The position numbers were made by a program, and so were the translations under genes. Below the pieces are notes generated by a model. That model was not told where the DNA came from. It saw only the letters and a list, made by a program, of their open reading frames with translations, and did no database searches. Shown piece by piece: positions 62,871-64,000 of a stretch of DNA of 64,000 nt; the first letter of the stretch is position 1, and each line of letters starts with the position of its first letter. The stretch is from Ficedula albicollis (taxonomy: Eukaryota > Chordata > Aves > Passeriformes > Muscicapidae): contig NC_021685.1 in the NCBI RefSeq assembly GCF_000247815.1, positions 16,497,654 to 16,561,653 of the forward strand, read 5' to 3'.

Positions 62871-64000
62871 CCAACGTCCTCAGGCATCTCTGCCCTGCAA
62901 GGACCCTGCTGCTCCCAACAGAGCTGGAGCAGGGAGAGCCTGACATCCCACATGGCCCCTGCCTGATGCTCCATCCCAGGAGCTCCCAGCTCCTGAGGGC
63001 CACTGGGCCAGGACTGAGGGCCCGTGTGGAAGGAGCCTCTCATCCAAGCTCTCCTTCTGGGCAGCGCTGCTCCAAGTGCCAGATCCAGGCAGAGCCTCTG
63101 CTCTGAGGAGTCACTCCCAGAAGGTCTGGAGCTGAGCTGAGGCAGGTCCAGCTCCTTCAGCAGAGCCAGGGCAGCGGGAGGCCAAGCCAAAGCTGCTCAG
63201 CACAAACCAAACCTCACTGCCACTCTGAGAGAAACCTGCTGGGAGGCAACCGGAGCACGTTCAGCCCTGCTCTGCTTTGGGGCTCCACCAGCTCCAGGCT
63301 GGTTACTGTTTGGATAGATTTGTCATGGAATCATGGAACATGCTGAGTTTAAGGGACCCGCCAGGATCATGGATCCAGCCCCCCATCGATCCCCCTGTGC
63401 ATCCCTCCCTGCAGCTCCGGCGTTCCCTGGGGAGCCTGGGCAGGAGCCTTGCCCCCCTGCTCTCCATCCCAAGCTCCTGGCCCAGCTCCAGCCATTCCCT
63501 GGGTGCTGCCCCTGTCCCAGAGCAGAGCTCAGAGCTGTCCCTGCGCTGCCCCTCAGGAGGAGCTGCAGTGTTGGTTGGGATCGAGGTGTGAGGGTGAGAA
63601 ATTGTCAAGCAGGGGAATTCTCACCTCGAGATGCTGGCAAGGGACGTGGACAGCACTGCTCACACCTCGAGCTGGGGCAGGAGCTGCTCTCCAGCTCCCA
63701 GTGATGGTCCCCAGAGCTGGTGGTCTCTGGCTGATTGTCCCCAATGCCCTTCTGCCCTGTCTGACAGCAATTCCTCATTTCCGCTGCACACAGTGGGACT
63801 GGGGGAGCCAATCTCCCAAACCCAGACCGGGATCACTCTCCTGGCTCCTCTCACTGGCTGGATTGCTGAGCAGATCCACCCTCAGCCCCTGCTCCAGGGC
63901 CATCCCCACCTTCCCAACCCACAGCCACCACCATATCTCAGCTTGGCACTGCCATCCTGGGCAAATCCTGCCCCAGGGCCACCTGTCCTGGATCCTCCTG
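62871..64000. other. Unassigned right end of window
   Basis: Unique sequence of balanced composition; TCATGGAATCATGGAACATG at 63323 may be the tip of another CR1 on the minus strand. No exon recognised. Confidence 0.45.

Overview
The window looks like one arm of a GC-rich bird chromosome, most likely a microchromosome of a passerine. The signs are vertebrate multi-exon genes with short GC-rich introns, several 3' ends of CR1 LINEs (the dominant avian LINE), two copies of a TG...CA-type LTR-like repeat, and extreme minisatellite density. Species cannot be fixed from the sequence alone. About 9.7 kb of the 64 kb is sixteen long runs of pure G on the + strand (the largest are 2358, 2291, 1352, 991, 920 and 602 bases). 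Almost all sit inside tandem repeats or between short overlapping flanks. I treat them as unresolved gaps or a sequencing/assembly artefact, so every poly-Gly or poly-Pro reading frame across them is meaningless.

Two protein-coding genes are supported, both on the minus strand and in the same order as a known vertebrate pair. (1) The 5' part of an ARAP-family gene, best matched to ARAP3: a first coding exon with a SAM domain (7687 down to 6678) and three more exons at 6067-6009, 5708-5635 and 4918-4848 that keep the frame exactly. The gene continues out of the window to the left; its PH, ArfGAP and RhoGAP exons are not seen. (2) A complete START-domain lipid-transfer gene of the STARD10 type in six coding exons between 24525 and 14757, giving 266 residues, with a poly(A) signal near 14098. 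ARAP3 starts about 6 kb beyond the STARD10 3' end, so the genes lie head to tail.

In mammals STARD10 lies beside ARAP1, not ARAP3, and ATG16L2/FCHSD2 lie just upstream. Here the neighbour looks like ARAP3, no ATG16L2 or FCHSD2 exon is visible in the next 39 kb, and the START protein has a shortened C-terminal tail. The simplest reading is that this is the ARAP3-side genome-duplication twin (ohnolog) of the ARAP1-STARD10 locus. This is the most interesting biological idea in the window and needs a phylogeny to decide.

Layout: 1-1.8 kb gap plus LTR-like repeat; 1.8-8.4 kb ARAP3 intron, exons and CpG-rich 5' end; 8.4-14.1 kb intergenic with tandem duplications and an inverted repeat; 14.1-24.6 kb STARD10 with intronic minisatellites; 24.7-32.8 kb minisatellites, CR1 and an AT-rich satellite; 33-64 kb no recognisable exon. 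That last part is a patchwork of minisatellites, CR1 and LTR pieces, a tandem duplication of about 2 kb (42.9-48.3 kb), and a series of AT-rich non-repetitive islands carrying homeodomain-like (TAAT) and TCF/LEF-like (CTTTGAT) motifs that may be distal regulatory elements. No tRNA, rRNA, CRISPR array or intact transposon gene was seen.
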